NCBI RefSeq assembly: GCF_949987535.1
Contig: NC_080080.1
Span: 62,649,006 to 62,713,005, forward strand
Length of the DNA: 64,000 nucleotides
Direction: 5' to 3'
DNA from: Balaenoptera acutorostrata
Lineage: Eukaryota > Chordata > Mammalia > Artiodactyla > Balaenopteridae
Shown here: piece after piece, positions 23,620 to 34,435 of the stretch
Numbering within the stretch: the stretch's first letter is position 1
Layout: each line of letters opens with the position of its first letter
Made by a program: the position numbers and the translations under genes
Notes under the pieces: generated by a model
Told to the model about the DNA's origin: nothing
What the model saw: only the letters and a program-made list of their open reading frames with translations
Database searches by the model: none

Positions 23620-24451
23620 CAAAGAGGGGCAGTAGACTTGCCCCTACCAAGATCCAAAGCTAGGAATATCTGTGTCATCCTCTACTTTCCCATTTATTCT
23701 CAATATCTGATTAGTCACCAGGTCCTGTAAATTAATTTTTTCAAAAGTGTCTTTTGAATCTGGATATCCTTGCTGTTCCTACCACTTCCCTCACTTTCAG
23801 CTCTCATCTTTTTTTTCATCTATGTTTATTCTTCAGTTCTGTCAGAAATTCCTACCTCCAAAACAGAACTTAAATCTGACTACTTTTCTATATCTTCATT
23901 AACACAAACCTGACTTAGGTACCACCACCTCTATCCTAAAACACAATAACTGCTTCCTGAATCATCCAGCTTCCAGGGTCTTCGTGTTTAATAAGCATCT
24001 GGTTAATCACTGCATGTCCCTAGCTTAAAGTCTTTTGATGGCTTCTGCTTGATTTTCAGATAGCATTCCTCAGTATGAACAACATCACACTAAACTGTCT
24101 TGCCCCGCCTACATTTATAAATTCACCTAGAACCATTCTCCCCGTCCTTGACCCTTTGCTTCAGGTCCATTTAGGTATTCTTTTTTTCCCCACCTACAAC
24201 TGCATCTCTTTCTGGTCACAGGGTTTCTGCATTTGCTGGTACCGCTGACTTTAGGGCTTTCTTTTCGAATTTTGACAGAGCTGACTCCTTCCCCCTTCTG
24301 GTCTCAGTTCAAATGCCACTTCCCTCAGAGAAGGCTCTGCTGACAACCTGGTCCGAGGTGGTGAAAACTCTTCCCCTCCCCAGCGAGAAAGACTCTATTA
24401 CATCTCCCTTTTTGTTACATCGTAGTTCATATACAAAATTTTCGAAACATT
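23620..24451 (+). repeat. L2 LINE, 3' region
   Basis: Pyrimidine-rich L2 landmarks appear in order: 'tagtcaccaggtcctgtaaa', 'tccctagcttaaagtctttt', 'cacactaaactgtcttgccc', 'cttcaggtccatttaggtat', 'ctcagttcaaatgccacttc', 'cctcagagaaggctctgctg', 'acatctccctttttgttaca'. Plus orientation, no coding capacity. It is interrupted at 24452 by an LTR. Confidence 0.65.
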
Positions 24452-24872
24452 TGTTGGAGGAGGTCATTGAGAAGACGTGATGGCAGGCTGATCCCTGAGC
24501 TGGACCTGTGCAGCTGGAGGCTTCTTTATCCCCTCCTCTGTCCTTGGAATGTACGTTTCACCAACTATTCCCACACTAGGAGCCGTTTCAAGGGTGCAGC
24601 CTTGAGACAGTAATGTGCTTGAAACCATCTGAACTGAATTCATGACTGACCCAGTTAAGGCCTCTACAAATGTTTAAAATTCTGATGGACAAGTCTGGAG
24701 AGCTACTCATCTTGCAGCCACCCAAAACAAGCCTTGTAAGTAAGTTCCCTTGCTTATTAAAACTGCCACCTACTGATCTGGAGTGATCTGCCTCTTCAGT
24801 CTCTTCTCCTCCATGTATGAGGGCCAGTTTTGAAGTTCACCAGGGAACTCACAAGGTTGTGAACTCACAACA
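24452..24872 (+). mobile_element. Probable solo LTR (421 bases, TG...CA)
   Basis: The segment begins 'tgttggaggaggtcattgag' and ends 'gaactcacaaca'. It contains an ATTAAA-type signal in 'cttgcttattaaaactgcca', then R/U5-like 'gatctgcctcttcagtctct'. It interrupts L2 sequence. The flanking bases do not give a clear duplication, so the ends may be a few bases off. No retroviral genes adjoin it. Confidence 0.5.
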
Positions 24873-24894
24873 CTTCATTATTATTGTTTTCAAA

Positions 24895-25135
24895 GTAGTA
24901 AATGCACATAAATTTACATTTTAAATGACTTACAGTGAAAAGTAATGGTCTCCTGCTCCACTTGTATTCCCCAGTGTCAACCACTTTCAATTCTTATCTG
25001 TTTCTTTTGTTATTTGGTTTTGGTTCTTCATGTTTCTAAATAGTGTACTAATTCTATTATTCTTTGAAACTTTTTTTTTTTGCTTTAGAAGTTATCATTT
25101 GACTTCTTAAAATTGAAAATAAAAAGTTAGCTCTC
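24895..25135 (+). repeat. Unnamed interspersed repeat, copy 1 of a pair
   Basis: The part at 25014-25128 ('tggttttggttcttcatgtt', 'tctaaatagtgtactaatt', 'gttatcatttgacttcttaa', 'gaaaataaaaagttag') is repeated at 28497-28608. The upstream 'cagtgaaaagtaatggtctc' and 'gtgtcaaccactttcaattc' resemble a common old mammalian repeat whose name I cannot give. Confidence 0.5.
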
Positions 25136-25433
25136 TTACATTTACCAAAACCTTCTAACTCTTATCTTAGTTTTGATTTAATTGATCATTATGTACATTT
25201 TATTATTTTTTTTATATAGTACGCATAGTTGAGTCAGGTAGTGTACAATGATTATATTTAATTCTTATAATACATTTTGTTTACCCTGGAGTTAATTGCT
25301 TCATCTTTCCACTTGCTTAATATTCTACGAACATAACACTAATTTATCTACAGACTTCACCAGAAGTGTACATTCATCTTGATATGTGCAGATGAATTTT
25401 TCTGTTTTATTTCTCTATGGTGATATCTCTAAT

Positions 25434-25942
25434 TGTAACCAAGCAGGATCCTATGGGGCCTTCCCCAAACACACCCCTCCCCCATATCCTCTGCTATAAC
25501 TCCTCTCTGAAGTACCTAGATAATAATATTTGATGTACATTTCCTGATTTGTTTTATAGATGCTAAAACCCCCACCAAATGGAAGAAATTAACTACTTGA
25601 TGACCATGAGCGTGTAGCCCCCAGACTTGCTGGTGCCTAAGAATTGATAATGTTAATCCCTGTGACACCACCCTCTTACCTCACCATCAACCAATCAGAG
25701 AATTGTGCACAAGCTGATCATATACACTGGGACAACCCTCCCTCACTTTGCCCTTAAAAATTATTTGCTGAAACCTATCGGAGAGCTCAGGTTTTTTGAG
25801 CACCAGCTGCCCTGGACTCCTTGTTTGGAGCGCCCTGCAGTGCCCTGCAATAAATTCTGCATTTCTCTTCACTACAACCCAGTGTTAGTAGATTGGCTTT
25901 ACTGCATGCAGGTGAGTGAATCCAAGTTTGGTTCAGTAAAAT
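25434..25942 (+). mobile_element. Solo LTR family A, copy 1
   Basis: It starts with TG ('tgtaaccaagcaggatccta') and has a CCAAT box ('aaccaatcagagaattgtgc' at about 25688). A T/A-rich core promoter region lies near 25752 and AATAAA at 25849-25854. It ends near 'caagtttggttcagta'. The same family occurs at 58162-59019 with the same order of landmarks. Endogenous retroviral relic without internal genes. Open frames across it on either strand are not genes. Confidence 0.65.
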
Positions 25943-26039
25943 CTTGCATCCTACTTTCCTTCCATCGGATCAGCATTTTGGATTTAGACAATTCCTTGAT
26001 ACCCCTCTTCCTAGAGAGATGACTTGCTTTCTTAAGACT

Positions 26040-26165
26040 GCATCTTCCCACTAAAACATAAGTCCCAGGGGGGTAGAGATTTTCTCTTGTTCACTAGTGC
26101 TTCATGAATGAACTGAACAGTACTTGGCACCTAGTAGCCAGTCAATGAATATTTGTTCAACAAAC
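26040..26165 (+). repeat. L2 LINE 3' end
   Basis: 'ggtagagattttctcttgtt', 'gaacagtacttggcacctag' and 'gtcaatgaatatttgttcaa' are the classical last 100 bases of L2, well preserved. Confidence 0.7.
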
Positions 26166-26524
26166 TCTGAGATTCTTATTACTTAATCCTTCCTTGACAC
26201 AAGGCTACTCTTCTTAACATTGCTCTGGTTCTTCATTGACTAGGGTTACGTTTATGCTCTTTAAGCTGTCCCGCAAAGCTGCAACTCACCTATCAATATA
26301 TCATCATTTTTCCATTCACTCTGGATGCCTCATTTCCACCGCACTGCAATTCAGGTCATTCTTTCAGCACTTTTCTTTACCTTTTGCAATGTTTTGCCCC
26401 TGTTCTATATATGGCAACCTACTGCTGGTTCTTCAGTATGATCACAGGAAACTATATTCTTCGAAAGTTTTCCAGATCTTTAACTAGAATTAATCCTTTC
26501 TCCTCTATTCATGCTTTTTAACTT
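26166..26524. other. Non-coding, possibly decayed L2
   Basis: A pyrimidine-rich stretch ('gatgcctcatttccaccgca', 'cttttctttaccttttgcaa') hints at another L2 piece but is not clear enough to call. The 83-codon frame at 26236-26487 shows no protein motif. Confidence 0.3.
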
Positions 26525-26692
26525 TGCTCTTCAAAGTATGTGCCACAAAGTATTAATGTTGGCATTACCTGGGAATTTGTTTCAAATGCAGAATCCTGGG
26601 ACCCCAAACAGATGTATTGTCTCAGAATTTGCACTTTAGGAAAATTCTTAAGTGATTGATATGCCCACTAGATATTGAGAAGCATATTTTAG
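26525..26692 (-). mobile_element. MER5A-like hAT (Charlie) element
   Basis: Landmarks in order: 'ctcttcaaagtatgtgccac', 'attacctgggaatttgtttc', 'aaatgcagaatcctgggacc', 'ctcagaatttgcactttagg', 'ttaagtgattgatatgccca', ending 'agatattgagaagca'. Typical of MER5A. The orientation call is approximate because the two ends are inverted repeats. Confidence 0.55.
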
Positions 26693-26794
26693 AGAACCTT
26701 TTTTGTTCACATAACACTTTGCTCCTCTCTCCCCACCTTTAAACTAAACTGTGATGAACTTAAGGGAAATTTCTTATGGATCCAAATGTAGCTA

Positions 26795-26850
26795 AATATT
26801 AGCCTAGTTTTTCTGGCATATAGTAGTTGTTCGGTAAGTGTTTCTCAAAG
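26795..26850 (+). repeat. Short L2-like 3' end
   Basis: 'ttctggcatatagtagttgt' then 'tcggtaagtgtttctcaaag' resembles a truncated L2 3' end. Confidence 0.35.
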
Positions 26851-26892
26851 GAAGGAAGGAAGAAAGAAAGAAAGAAAAGAGGAAGAAAGGGA
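26848..26892. repeat. (GGAA)/(GAAA) microsatellite
   Basis: 'ggaaggaaggaagaaagaaa' followed by further GAAA units. A purine-only tract of about 42 bases. Confidence 0.85.
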
Positions 26893-27190
26893 CCCCATCT
26901 TAAACTCAAGCTCAGGAGACTGTCTTGAACCTAAAATTTACCCATTGGTTGTGGAAAGATTGGAGGTATGCAGCTGCATGCAAAGGAATGCCAAAGATTG
27001 CTGGCAACCCACCAGAAGCTAGGAGGAGGCAAGCAAATATTCCTCTACTAGTTTAAGAGGGAGAATAGCCCTGCCAACACCTGACTTAAGATAGTTATCC
27101 TCCAAAATTGTGAGACAATAACTTTTCATTGTTCTAAGTTGTTAGTCTGTGGTACTTTATTATGACAGCACGAGAAAACTAATACAAATT
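26893..27190 (+). mobile_element. MLT1-like MaLR LTR, 3' part
   Basis: Landmarks of the MLT1 3' half in order: 'gaatgccaaagattgctggc', 'aacccaccagaagctaggag', 'gccctgccaacacctgactt', 'ccaaaattgtgagacaataa', 'gttgttagtctgtggtactt', 'tattatgacagcacgagaaa', then 'actaatac'. Ancient and solo. Confidence 0.65.
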
Positions 27191-28009
27191 CTAAGGCCAA
27201 TTTCCCATCTAAATGTAGTGGCTATGTGAGGTGATGAACAATCTCCTTGTTTTGATTATTTTTCCATGGGACTATTCCAATTCCAGGACTTTGGCATAAA
27301 CTGCTGGAACCATTACTTGACTCATTAAACACCAAGCCAAACAAAACTTTTGGTATTTTGGTACATTTTAAATGTGACCAGTAGAGAGATTTATTGTCAA
27401 TTAAGCAATATTACATATCATTTCACATTTTACTTTAAAATAGCCTTTTCTCATGGAGTTGTTTAACTGATGATATTTTGTTAGAACAAAGTTTTGTATG
27501 TCCAGATTTTAGCTGCTTGAAAATAAAAATTGAAACAGCCAACCAAAAAATAAATGGAGGCATGAAACCATCGTCTGTGGCCTGCTGTTAAGTCTAGAAA
27601 TATCTTATTCTGTCAGTGTGATTTCATAGCAGGATGAAAAATGTCAAAAGTGAGGATGACAAATCAGTCTAGTGAGGAAAAATGACTCTTGGACAAGAGA
27701 TGTCATTTGTCATGATTGCCATTTGACTGCACTTTCCCCTCTTCTCTCTTTCATATGAATGTAATTTTGCCATTATTTTTAAATTATCTTAACTGCACAA
27801 TGGCTTGATCATGAAAATTGTATTTCCTTTCAAAGAGTTTTGTAAAATACTAGGAGTTTCAAAATTGATATTATATTTCTGTTATTTTTGTGTATTTCAA
27901 TGAATTTTTCAAAAATTTTAATGCTTCATTTATCAAATATTACTATTTTTCAGACCAAGTGGTCATTTTTCCCAAAATATAGATAACACCATAGCTTAAA
28001 AAAAAATTT
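27191..28009. other. Non-coding, apparently unique sequence
   Basis: No repeat recognised and no convincing exon. AT-rich with an A/T block at 27998-28016. Confidence 0.4.
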
Positions 28010-28390
28010 TTTTTTTCAAAACTGACACAGCTGAGTGCAGCTCTCTGAGCCACTGCATAATACGGGTGGTAATTAAGCCACAGCTTCAAGGTTGCATGGG
28101 CACAAGACAATTCATCCTAATGAAGTATCGATCGGCTGCAGTCGAGGTAAAACAAGTTGACATTCATTTAGAGGTAGCAATGCGAATATACCACAATGTC
28201 ACCAAAGAAATAAAGGGAACAAACAATGAGGCTGAATTTTAATCTTGCAAACACAATTAAGAATCTTATTTATAGCGTGGCTGCTATCACTTAAACTAAA
28301 GCTAATTGCATACTTACTGCCCTGACATAAGATACCTAAATCAGCAGAAATTATATATCCTTTGCATAATGGCAAAAAAGAAAAAGAAAA
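28010..28390. promoter_or_regulatory. Candidate conserved non-coding element (enhancer-like)
   Basis: High-complexity, non-repetitive block with dense developmental-factor-like words: TAATTA in 'ggtggtaattaagccacagc', a SOX-like AACAATG ('ggaacaaacaatgaggctga'), TAATTG ('aaagctaattgcatacttac') and a POU-like 'atcctttgcataatggc'. It also retains several CpGs near 28126-28146 in an AT-rich setting. There is no open frame of note. This is inference from composition only. Conservation must be tested. Confidence 0.3.
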
Positions 28391-28484
28391 AAGTGCAGGA
28401 AGTTTAGTGCTTCAATTAGAGACAACACTAGTACCTTAGAAAACTGTACTGATGAAAGTGGTGGCAATCAAGTTTCCCACATAG
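28391..28484. other. Spacer
   Basis: Short A-rich flank and ordinary sequence. No feature seen. Confidence 0.3.
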
Positions 28485-28615
28485 TTGTTTTGGTGTTTGG
28501 TTTTAGTTCTGCATGTTTCTAAATAGTCTGCTAATTATACTTTTTCTTGAATATTTTTGCCTCAGAGGTTATCAATTGACTTCATAAATCTGAAAATAAA
28601 AAGTTACTATTTTTC
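28485..28615 (+). repeat. Unnamed interspersed repeat, copy 2 of a pair
   Basis: 'tggttttagttctgcatgtt', 'tctaaatagtctgctaatta', 'gttatcaattgacttcataa' and 'gaaaataaaaagttac' align with 25014-25128 in the same order and orientation, over about 115 bases. The upstream part of copy 1 is not evident here. Confidence 0.55.
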
Positions 28616-31600
28616 ATATGCCAAATTTCATATTTCACACTAATATTCAGTGGAATATAATTTACATTGATTTAAATGTAAATTAAATATAATATAATTT
28701 ATATCAAACATTTATTGAACTGGCTTTACTTTTCCAGAAGCAAATTTAGTGGCTACTGCGTTAACAACTACATAAAAGACCAGTATTTCTCAATATTAAA
28801 TCTCCCTTTCAAATATGTACTAAATTTAAGTAAACAAGAAGACCTCTCTCATGGTCCATTTTTAAGCTGTCACTAGTATAAAGAATTGCAAAGATTTATT
28901 GTATCTATTATTTTTGATCAACCAGATTTTTATGATATGAGTCTAAACACTGTATTCAGAATATAATGCCATTATATTTATAAAATAAAATATTTGGCCA
29001 TTTTATAACAATTAATAATGATTTGCAATTTAATAAATAACTTTTAAAGATCTGATTAAACATTAAGAAATATTATATTAAGCACTAAATTTTAATGATG
29101 AAATATCCTTAGAAATGACATGCTTTCTACTAAACAATCTATTGGCATATAACAGGCATTTAAAATTCTATCATAGATATATTATTGTTTTAATATTTTC
29201 TTTAAAATTTTATGTTTACTTTAATTTAAATAAATCAGAATCTGAAATATGTTGCTCAATACTCTCAAGGACATTACACAAAACTACTTCCTAATTTAGT
29301 GCCTGAAAAGTTCATCTTGTGACAAACGGCGTCTTTGACTTACCATGTTAGCGGAGGCAACTTACTTCAGTGAAGAAGCCAGCTTTATCTCTTTCAAGAA
29401 GACACACTTATCACAAATTTTGCCTAGAGAAGCCATTTAATCAAAGCCTTCACAGAGGAATCAGAATTCAAAATGTATTGTTGTTAAGCAATGGATTCAA
29501 AGTTAAGGCATTCTACAGATTTCATGAGTCATATTTTCTCATGAAAATTACTCCCAAACTGAGACAGCGATAATGTGTCTAATGGCATTACAAACCTCAA
29601 GCAGATGGACATTTCCTTTAAAATACTGATAAGCATATGTTAGGTTTCACAGAAATTGCCCTACTTGTTATAGGAAAAAGGTATTATCTTTGCTATTTCT
29701 TTTAATTCAATAATAATTGTTTAGGGCTCCAATTATGAGATTTATATATTTCAGATTTATCACATCTGATTTGAATTTTGCTTTTCTCTTCAGCTGTCTC
29801 TAAATCAACAAACTTATTTATAATAAAGTATTTTATCACAGAGCTATAATTAATATAGTTTATACTAACAATAGTTGAGCATTATGTAAAAACAATGCTG
29901 TGATTTCTATCACTATATGAGCTAATTACTACATACAGAGCAAAACAAACTTAATTTCATAATTAAATGGTTTTCTGTAAACTTCCATCACACTCTCCTG
30001 GATTATTGATAATAGAATAAAAAACAAACATTGCAATGACATTGTGTATTTCTATAACTATGAAAACAATACAAATAACAGTTGGTTCTCAAGAATATAT
30101 TTCTAAGTTTGTTGTTAATCTTTTTATTTCTCCTATTATGTTACATACAGTCATTTTTTTGCTTATTAGGTACTCAATAAATATTTGTTAATTTGAATTT
30201 TTTATTTAAGGTGTCTAAAAACCAGTTATGTCAACTTAATTCTAAGCTCAAAAGCTTAAAAGCAACTATGAAAAGTCTTTAGAAGTAATTATATTTAGTG
30301 TGATGTAATAACATGTTGCATGGTAGTAGTTATTTAACTAATGACTATAGTGATTTACTTAATCTTATTTCTCCTGGAAAATGATATATATGTATATTTT
30401 TGCAGTCAGACCCTTGGTCATATTAAATACTATAATGCATAATTTCTGAGGTTGATAACACAATAGGAACATGATTAATAGGAACACAAAATAAGAATAT
30501 GATTTTTATGGCTAGCTGAACAAAGAAAACAGCAGAACAAGTGCTATTGGGTGAATATGTATGTGTGTGTGTGTGTTTGTATGTTAACATATAGACTAGA
30601 TGTTTCAGCACACTGAGATGAAAGCAGATGAAAATATCTAGGTATACGAGTTTGCAATGGCTAACAGTATCTATCCTATGTACATTAATTTCACTTTATT
30701 CTTTGTCCCACAGCGCTCCTAACCTTATATTAACAACATGTGGTATTGGTAATTCTAGGCTCTAGAAAAATGCTAGGGATGAATTTTCATAAATATACAA
30801 GGCTCATACTCTAATGATGGACCAGTACTGATGTGGGGTATTGGATTCTCATAAGATCATTTTATATTAAAAATATAGTCCACATTAATAAATATAAGAG
30901 GAAATAATATACTTAGCCACATATGGCTTCTTAATAGTTTAGGAGCAATTTACAGCACTTTTTTTGTATAAGTGATACTGTTTACAAATATAGTGTATCA
31001 GATTCATTGCTTTTCAATTGTTCATAAATGACAATTCTCATTTTAATAACTTCATTTTGTGTAAATAATTGTTTTGTATGTGTATTCATGAGCTGGTATA
31101 AGTTATTCATTTTTTGAAAATTGAATATTCCTTCTTGTGAGTTTGTTCAAAAGGGTGCTGTGAAAAATTCATCTTTCTTTTTTCTCTTGAGTGAATATTG
31201 AGTGAGAAATGGCAACAGTCAAATGATCATGGAACATCAATGAGGTGGGCAAACTCTGAGATAAAAAGGAGATAGAATGGAGAGGAAATTTCCTTATGCA
31301 ATTTTACTTAAGTATTAATGCACCATTTTCTAACTTTTCCAAAAGTACAAGCTGGAGATATAAAGGTGTGGAAATGTAAAAAATGCTATATAAATTTTTA
31401 TAATTGTTTTTATAAAAAATATAATTTTTAATATTATTTTAATTATTTTAATTTTAATTATATTTTTAATATTATAAATATAACTATAATTTTTATAATT
31501 AAATTTTATAATCATTTAGGCAGTCTTATCAATACTTTTTTTATTGCTGGGTCTTATTCAATGCTTTCTGTAGGAGTATGAAGATAATCTGATTTCATTA

Positions 31601-31639
31601 TTATGAAAATTGCATATGGCAAAAAAAAAGTATAAAAGG
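28616..31639. other. Very AT-rich non-coding DNA
   Basis: About 3 kb with no credible gene. Contains a weak L2-like end at 30160-30200 ('aggtactcaataaatatttg'), a (TG)n run at 30558-30576 and an A/T-only-like block at 31380-31510. The 67-codon frame at 29370-29573 has no recognisable motif. Confidence 0.45.
31380..31512. repeat. AT-rich low-complexity block with interlaced near-palindromes
   Basis: Words such as 'aattttaattatatttttaa' and 'tataactataatttttataa' recur, mostly A and T. Likely slippage-derived and capable of local strand folding. Not a gene, although a 61-codon I/K/Y-rich frame crosses it. Confidence 0.6.
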
Positions 31640-31835
31640 AAGTTCAATGAAAAACTCCCACTTCCCATTCAGGTTCCATGTCCCTGTCCACATTTTAAAA
31701 TTTCTTTTGTATTTTTGCAGATACTTTCCATGCACATGGATGCAAAAGTCAATTCTCTTTTAATTTTTTCCCACAGAAATAAGAATATATGGTTTCTCTC
31801 TTTTGTACTATCCTTTTGTTTCACTTAACAATACC
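31640..31835 (+). repeat. Possible old interspersed repeat, family uncertain
   Basis: 'ctttccatgcacatggatgc', 'ttttgtttcacttaacaata' and the neighbouring order resemble a common old mammalian repeat with a 'ttgctttttcacttaacaat' landmark. Low certainty. Confidence 0.3.
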
Positions 31836-32214
31836 ATATTTCATCCAATCTAAGACATCATCTATTAAAAGATGCACCATTATTTTAAGTTCCAAGAGAA
31901 AAGAAAAATGCTACCAGTTAAAACTATAATGTGATGGCTTTTTATCATTTAGAATTTAAACACAGTATATGTGTTCTTTTAGTTTTAATTAGATGCATAT
32001 TTTATAGACTATTTTGTGCATGCATCAAAAAGGAAAATTCAAATAAAAAAGATTGGCTAAGATATCCTACAATTTTATATTCAAAAACCACCCACTTGAA
32101 ATTACTTTTTAAATTTGTAGTCCCCAAATTTGTATTTTTTTCTCACAATATTAGTGTTTGTTCTTTCAAGCCCTTGATTTAGCAATTCTTAAAAGAAGCC
32201 ATAAAAAAACATAG
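31836..32214. other. AT-rich spacer, nothing recognised
   Basis: No supported feature. The 83-codon frame at 31931-32182 lacks any motif. Confidence 0.4.
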
Positions 32215-32215
32215 G

Positions 32216-32987
32216 AGCCATCTGGATGTCTTCTTTGAAGAAATGTCTGTTTAGGTCTTCTTCCCACTTTTTACTTGGGTTGTTTGTTTTTCTGATATTG
32301 AGTTGTATTACCTGTTTGTATATTTTGGATATTAACCTCTTGTCAGTCGCCATGTTTGCAAATATTTTCTCCCATTTTGTAGGTCATCTTTTCATTTGTT
32401 GATGGTTTCCTTTACTGTGCAAAAGATTTTAAGTTTGATTAGGCTCCATTTGTTTATTTTGCTTTTATTTCTTTTGCCTTGGGAAACTAATCTAAGAAAA
32501 TATTGCTATGATTTTTTTTTTTTTTACAATTTATTTATTTACTTATTTATTTATTTATGGCTGTGTTGGGTCTTCGTTTCTGTGCGAGGGCTTTCTCTAG
32601 TTGCGGCGAGAGGGGGCCACTCTTCATCGCGGTGCGCGGGCCTCTCACTATCGCGGCCTCTCTTGTTGCGGAGCACAGGCTCCAGACGCGCAGGCTCAGT
32701 AATTGTGGCTCACGGGCCTAGTCGCTCCGCGGCATGTGGGATCTTCCCAGACCAGGGCTCGAACCCGTGTCCCCTGCATTGGCAGGCAGATTCTCAACCA
32801 CTGCGCCACCAGGGAAGCCCAATATTGCCATGATTTATTCAGGGAATGTTTTGCCTATGTTGGCTTCTAGGAGTTTTATGGTGGCACATCTTATATTTAC
32901 CTCTTTAAACTATTTGGAGTTTATTTTTGCATATTGTGTAAAGGAGTGTTCTAATTTCATTGGTTTACATGTAGCTGACCAGCTTTC
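32216..32987 (-). mobile_element. L1 ORF2 fragment, truncated at both ends, split by a SINE
   Basis: The plus strand 'agccatctggatgtcttctt', 'aagaaatgtctgtttaggtc', 'tattaacctcttgtcagtcg', 'caaatattttctcccatttt', 'gtgcaaaagattttaagttt' and, after the SINE, 'ggagtgttctaatttcattg' and 'tttacatgtagctgaccagc' are the reverse complement of L1 ORF2 near its C-terminal third (compare 47560-48010). About 450 bases of L1 remain. There is no poly(A) or 3'UTR on its left, so the 3' side was lost after insertion or the piece was copied otherwise. Confidence 0.8.
32515..32820 (-). mobile_element. CHR-type SINE, minus strand, nested in L1
   Basis: The T-rich start is the tail. 'ggctgtgttgggtcttcgtt' to 'ccaccagggaagccc' is the reverse complement of the CHR SINE. 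The flanking repeat 'aatattgctatgattt' (32499-32514) matches 'aatattgccatgattt' (32821-32836) with one difference. It is CpG-rich and therefore relatively young. Open frames of up to 145 codons running across it are artefacts of its GC-rich body. Confidence 0.93.
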
Positions 32988-33289
32988 ACTGCCAGGCAGT
33001 TGACCGTTACTCCGCAAGTTTGAGCCTGGTGTTTTGTTGTGCAGGCAATGAAATTGCTTCAAAACTCCCCCTGGAAAATAGGACTTTGACATTATCTAAA
33101 TTTCAGGAATGTTAATATGTGCAAAGATGCATCTTAAAATTGATGAAATATGGCACGTCTTGTAAATTTGCCCATTTCAGTGCACACATTTTGACTTCTT
33201 TTACATTTTCGATGGTGGACTAATTGTGCCTTTGTAAATTTTGTATAATTGTATAATAGTGCATCTGTTTAGGTAGGCAGATTCCTACT

Positions 33290-33645
33290 ACCAGATGTTT
33301 AGTTTCTCCCAATTCATTTGTTTCTCTTTGTTTTATTTAAATCTTCTTTTTTTTTCTGTTTGGTTGATTTTAACAATGTTGGAAAGAACATCCATATTTA
33401 TACAACTTTGTGCACATGTGTCCTGTGAATAAAAATCCTAGAAGTGAAAATAATCAAAGGAAATGTACATATAAATTTTGAAATGATTTTTAAACAAATT
33501 CTGACCATCAAGAATTAATGTTCTGTACATTAGAGTGCCTTGATCTCTATATTCACACTAATATTATGTATTTTCAGCCTTTTAAAATTTAAAGGATCTG
33601 AAAGGTGTTCTATGTAAATAATGAGTGGTACCCCTTGGAGTTGTC
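33290..33645 (-). mobile_element. Old L1M ORF2-end fragment
   Basis: The plus strand 'caatgttggaaagaacatcc', 'tttgtgcacatgtgtcctgt' and 'aaaaatcctagaagtgaaaa' is the reverse complement of an L1 ORF2-terminal landmark ('ggatttttattcac...'). Strongly diverged. Limits are approximate. Confidence 0.4.
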
Positions 33646-33684
33646 TAACCCTGCAGTTCTGAGTTAAATTTATTTATATTTTCT

Positions 33685-33980
33685 TTTTTTTTTTTCTTTA
33701 ATTAATTAATTTATTTTTGGCTGTGTTGGGTCCTCGTTTCTGTGCGAGGGCTTTCTCTAGTTGCGGCAAGTGGGGGCCACTCTTCATCGCGGTGCGCGGG
33801 CCTCTCACTATCGCGGCCTCTCTTGTTGCTGAGCACAGGCTCCAGACGCGCAGGCTCAGTAGTTGTGGCTCACGGGCCCAGTTGCTCCGCGGCACGTGGA
33901 ATCTTCCCAGATCAGGGCTCGAACCCGTGTCCCCTGCATTGGCAGGCAGATTCTCAACCACTGCGCCACCAGGGAAGCCC
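33685..33980 (-). mobile_element. CHR-type SINE, minus strand, 14-base target-site duplication
   Basis: Same family and strand as the copy at 32515, about 95% identical by eye over some 260 bases. Perfect flanking repeats 'tatttatattttct' lie at 33671-33684 and 33981-33994. CpG sites are largely intact. The open frames of 83-111 codons crossing it are by-products. Confidence 0.95.
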
Positions 33981-34299
33981 TATTTATATTTTCTATGTTA
34001 TGTTACAGGAATTATATGTTGTTTACGGGAGCCTTCAATTGTCTAATACTATTTTTAAAAATCAAGTGCATTTTTAATAGTTCGATGTTTCAGAATTTTT
34101 CAAGTGGAAGATAATCTTTATCCTAATGTAGATATGTGGAGAGAAAGATTTTTCTCTAGTTCTTTCTTAGGCTTTTTATGAAACACTACAATGACACTTA
34201 AGACAAATTTGTGAGAGGATATATTTTTAAAATCAATCCATGGAATTTAGTATAGTACATTAGCTTTAGCACAAACCTGAGAAGTATCTAATTGTCCCC

Positions 34300-34435
34300 T
34301 TTCATCCTGCATGTGAGAAAATTGGGGTGCAGAAAAGTTAGATGACTTTTTCTTTTATGTCAATAAATTGGAGATCCAGGACTTGAATCTATGTCTTTGG
34401 GTTCAGAGTTTATGCCACCATACATTTATATCTCA
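34300..34435 (-). repeat. MIR-like SINE remnant
   Basis: The plus strand 'catgtgagaaaattggggtg', 'cagaaaagttagatgacttt', 'gagatccaggacttgaatct' follows the reversed MIR core. Confidence 0.5.

Noticed and set aside
32396..32833. 145-codon plus-strand open frame, the longest outside L1 ORF2 apart from antisense frames
   Set aside because: It runs from L1 antisense sequence through the SINE at 32515. The peptide is the reverse reading of the CHR SINE, and similar frames occur in the SINEs at 13106 and 33685.
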